Below, one piece after another: positions 15,712 to 16,063 of a stretch of DNA of 16,063 nucleotides; the stretch's first letter is position 1; each line of letters begins with the position of its first letter. The notes beneath the pieces were generated by a model, which saw only the letters and a list, made by a program, of their open reading frames with translations, had not been told where the DNA came from and did not search any database. Made by a program: the position numbers and the translations under genes. Source of the DNA: JBCBSS01 sp039819065 (GTDB lineage Bacteria > Bacteroidota > Bacteroidia > Cytophagales > Cyclobacteriaceae). The stretch lies in NCBI GenBank assembly GCA_039819065.1, contig JBCBSS010000172.1:1-16063 (forward strand), given 5' to 3'.

Positions 15712-15722
15712 CATCTAGCGTC

Positions 15723-15762
15723 ATTCCCTTGCGACCTTGCGCAGCTTGAGAGACTTGGGAAT
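15723..15762. repeat. ATTCCC...GGGAAT inverted repeat in the spacer between arrays
   Basis: ATTCCC (15723-15728) and GGGAAT (15757-15762) enclose 28 nt, within a longer GTCATTCCC...GGGAATCTATT frame. A shortened version, GTCATTC directly followed by AGAATGAATCTTATT, sits near 15875-15897 in the next spacer. Both are followed by a related GGTAA(G/A)GCACTACC block, showing that the spacers are duplicated as well as the arrays. Confidence 0.5.
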
Positions 15763-15812
15763 CTATTATCTAGCAGGTAAGGCACTACCTCAACTGAAGG
15801 CATATGATCTAT

Positions 15813-16063
15813 TGATGATGCGGTGATTTGGGGATGAGATGATTTGATGATGAGATGGTTTGGCTTGCCCTGCAGTCATTCAGAATGAATCTTATTGGAG
15901 GTAAAGCACTACCTTCATTGAGGATATAATCGATTGGCGATGGGATGATTTGATAATGTGATGATTTGATGACGTGGTGATGAGCTGGTTTGATGATTTA
16001 ACAGTGTTATAGTTTGTTTACGGATCTTAAGAGATTAACTAAAAGAATGAATGTAAGAACGAG
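15813..16063. repeat. Tandem repeat arrays 2a/2b and direct repeat copy 2
   Basis: GATGATTTG-type units recur at about 15813-15863 and 15933-16010, separated by a spacer with GGTAAAGCACTACC (related to GGTAAGGCACTACC in the previous spacer near 15776-15789). The end (16013-16063) is the second copy of the 51-nt tail and runs to the edge of the window, so the composite repeat may continue outside it. Confidence 0.65.

Larger units (their letters stand above)
15404..16063. other. Repeat-rich gene-free stretch upstream of the sigma gene
   Basis: No supportable gene. The first ~130 bases should hold the sigma factor promoter and contain the palindrome at 15469-15484 and a T-run/A-run palindrome (15489-15502). 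From about 15552 to the right edge it consists of imperfect short tandem repeats and longer duplicated blocks. A 64-codon open frame on the minus strand (15520-15714) is made of these repeats, rich in Ser/Ile/His/Asn, and is not credible as a protein. Confidence 0.6.

Noticed and set aside
15520..15714. 64-codon minus-strand open frame with a Ser/Ile/Asn/His-rich translation
   Set aside because: It is simply the translation of the GATGATTTG tandem array; the 16-nt period shifts frame each unit, so no protein repeat is being kept.
15552..16063. CRISPR-like arrangement of short repeats
   Set aside because: The units are head-to-tail with no unique spacers of constant length, are imperfect, and no cas gene is present.

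Overview
The window looks like a chromosomal segment of a gliding-type Bacteroidota, most likely Cytophagales (inferred). The evidence is a SusC/SusD pair, an ECF sigma factor with a FecR-type anti-sigma factor, a type IX secretion (T9SS) sorting domain, two lipoproteins with Bacteroidota-style lipoboxes, weak Shine-Dalgarno sequences and a GTCATTTCGA...TCGAAATGAC palindromic repeat of a type common in this phylum. Every gene I accept lies on the minus strand, so transcription runs from high to low coordinates.

In order of transcription: a repeat-rich gene-free stretch (15404-16063) with two arrays of a 16-nt GATGATTTG-type repeat; an ECF sigma factor (14699-15403); a long gene-free gap (13742-14698) with a palindromic repeat and several inverted repeats; a FecR-like anti-sigma factor (12704-13741); a SusC-like TonB-dependent transporter with an N-terminal STN signalling domain (9066-12674); a SusD-like lipoprotein (7560-9053); a very large T9SS-secreted protein of six tandem ~230-residue modules (2851-7533, or 7569 from an earlier start); and an S1-family sulfatase lipoprotein (1122-2606). 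A rho-independent terminator (787-818) closes the run. Beyond it lies the 5' part of another lipoprotein gene (<1-693), probably a thioredoxin/TlpA-type protein, which continues past the left edge.

Read together, the central genes form a compact polysaccharide-utilisation-like locus. A ligand entering SusC/SusD would be sensed by the STN domain and relayed through FecR to release the sigma factor, which would activate the operon. The six-module protein sits where SusE/SusF or other surface glycan-binding proteins usually sit, and may be a multivalent surface binder. The only recognisable enzyme is a sulfatase, which points to a sulfated glycan or other sulfate ester, but no glycoside hydrolase or lyase is present in the window. 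The most interesting points are the six-module protein, the sulfatase's non-standard active-site motifs, the hydrophobic tail on the sigma factor, and the unusual hairpin array between the six-module gene and the sulfatase.
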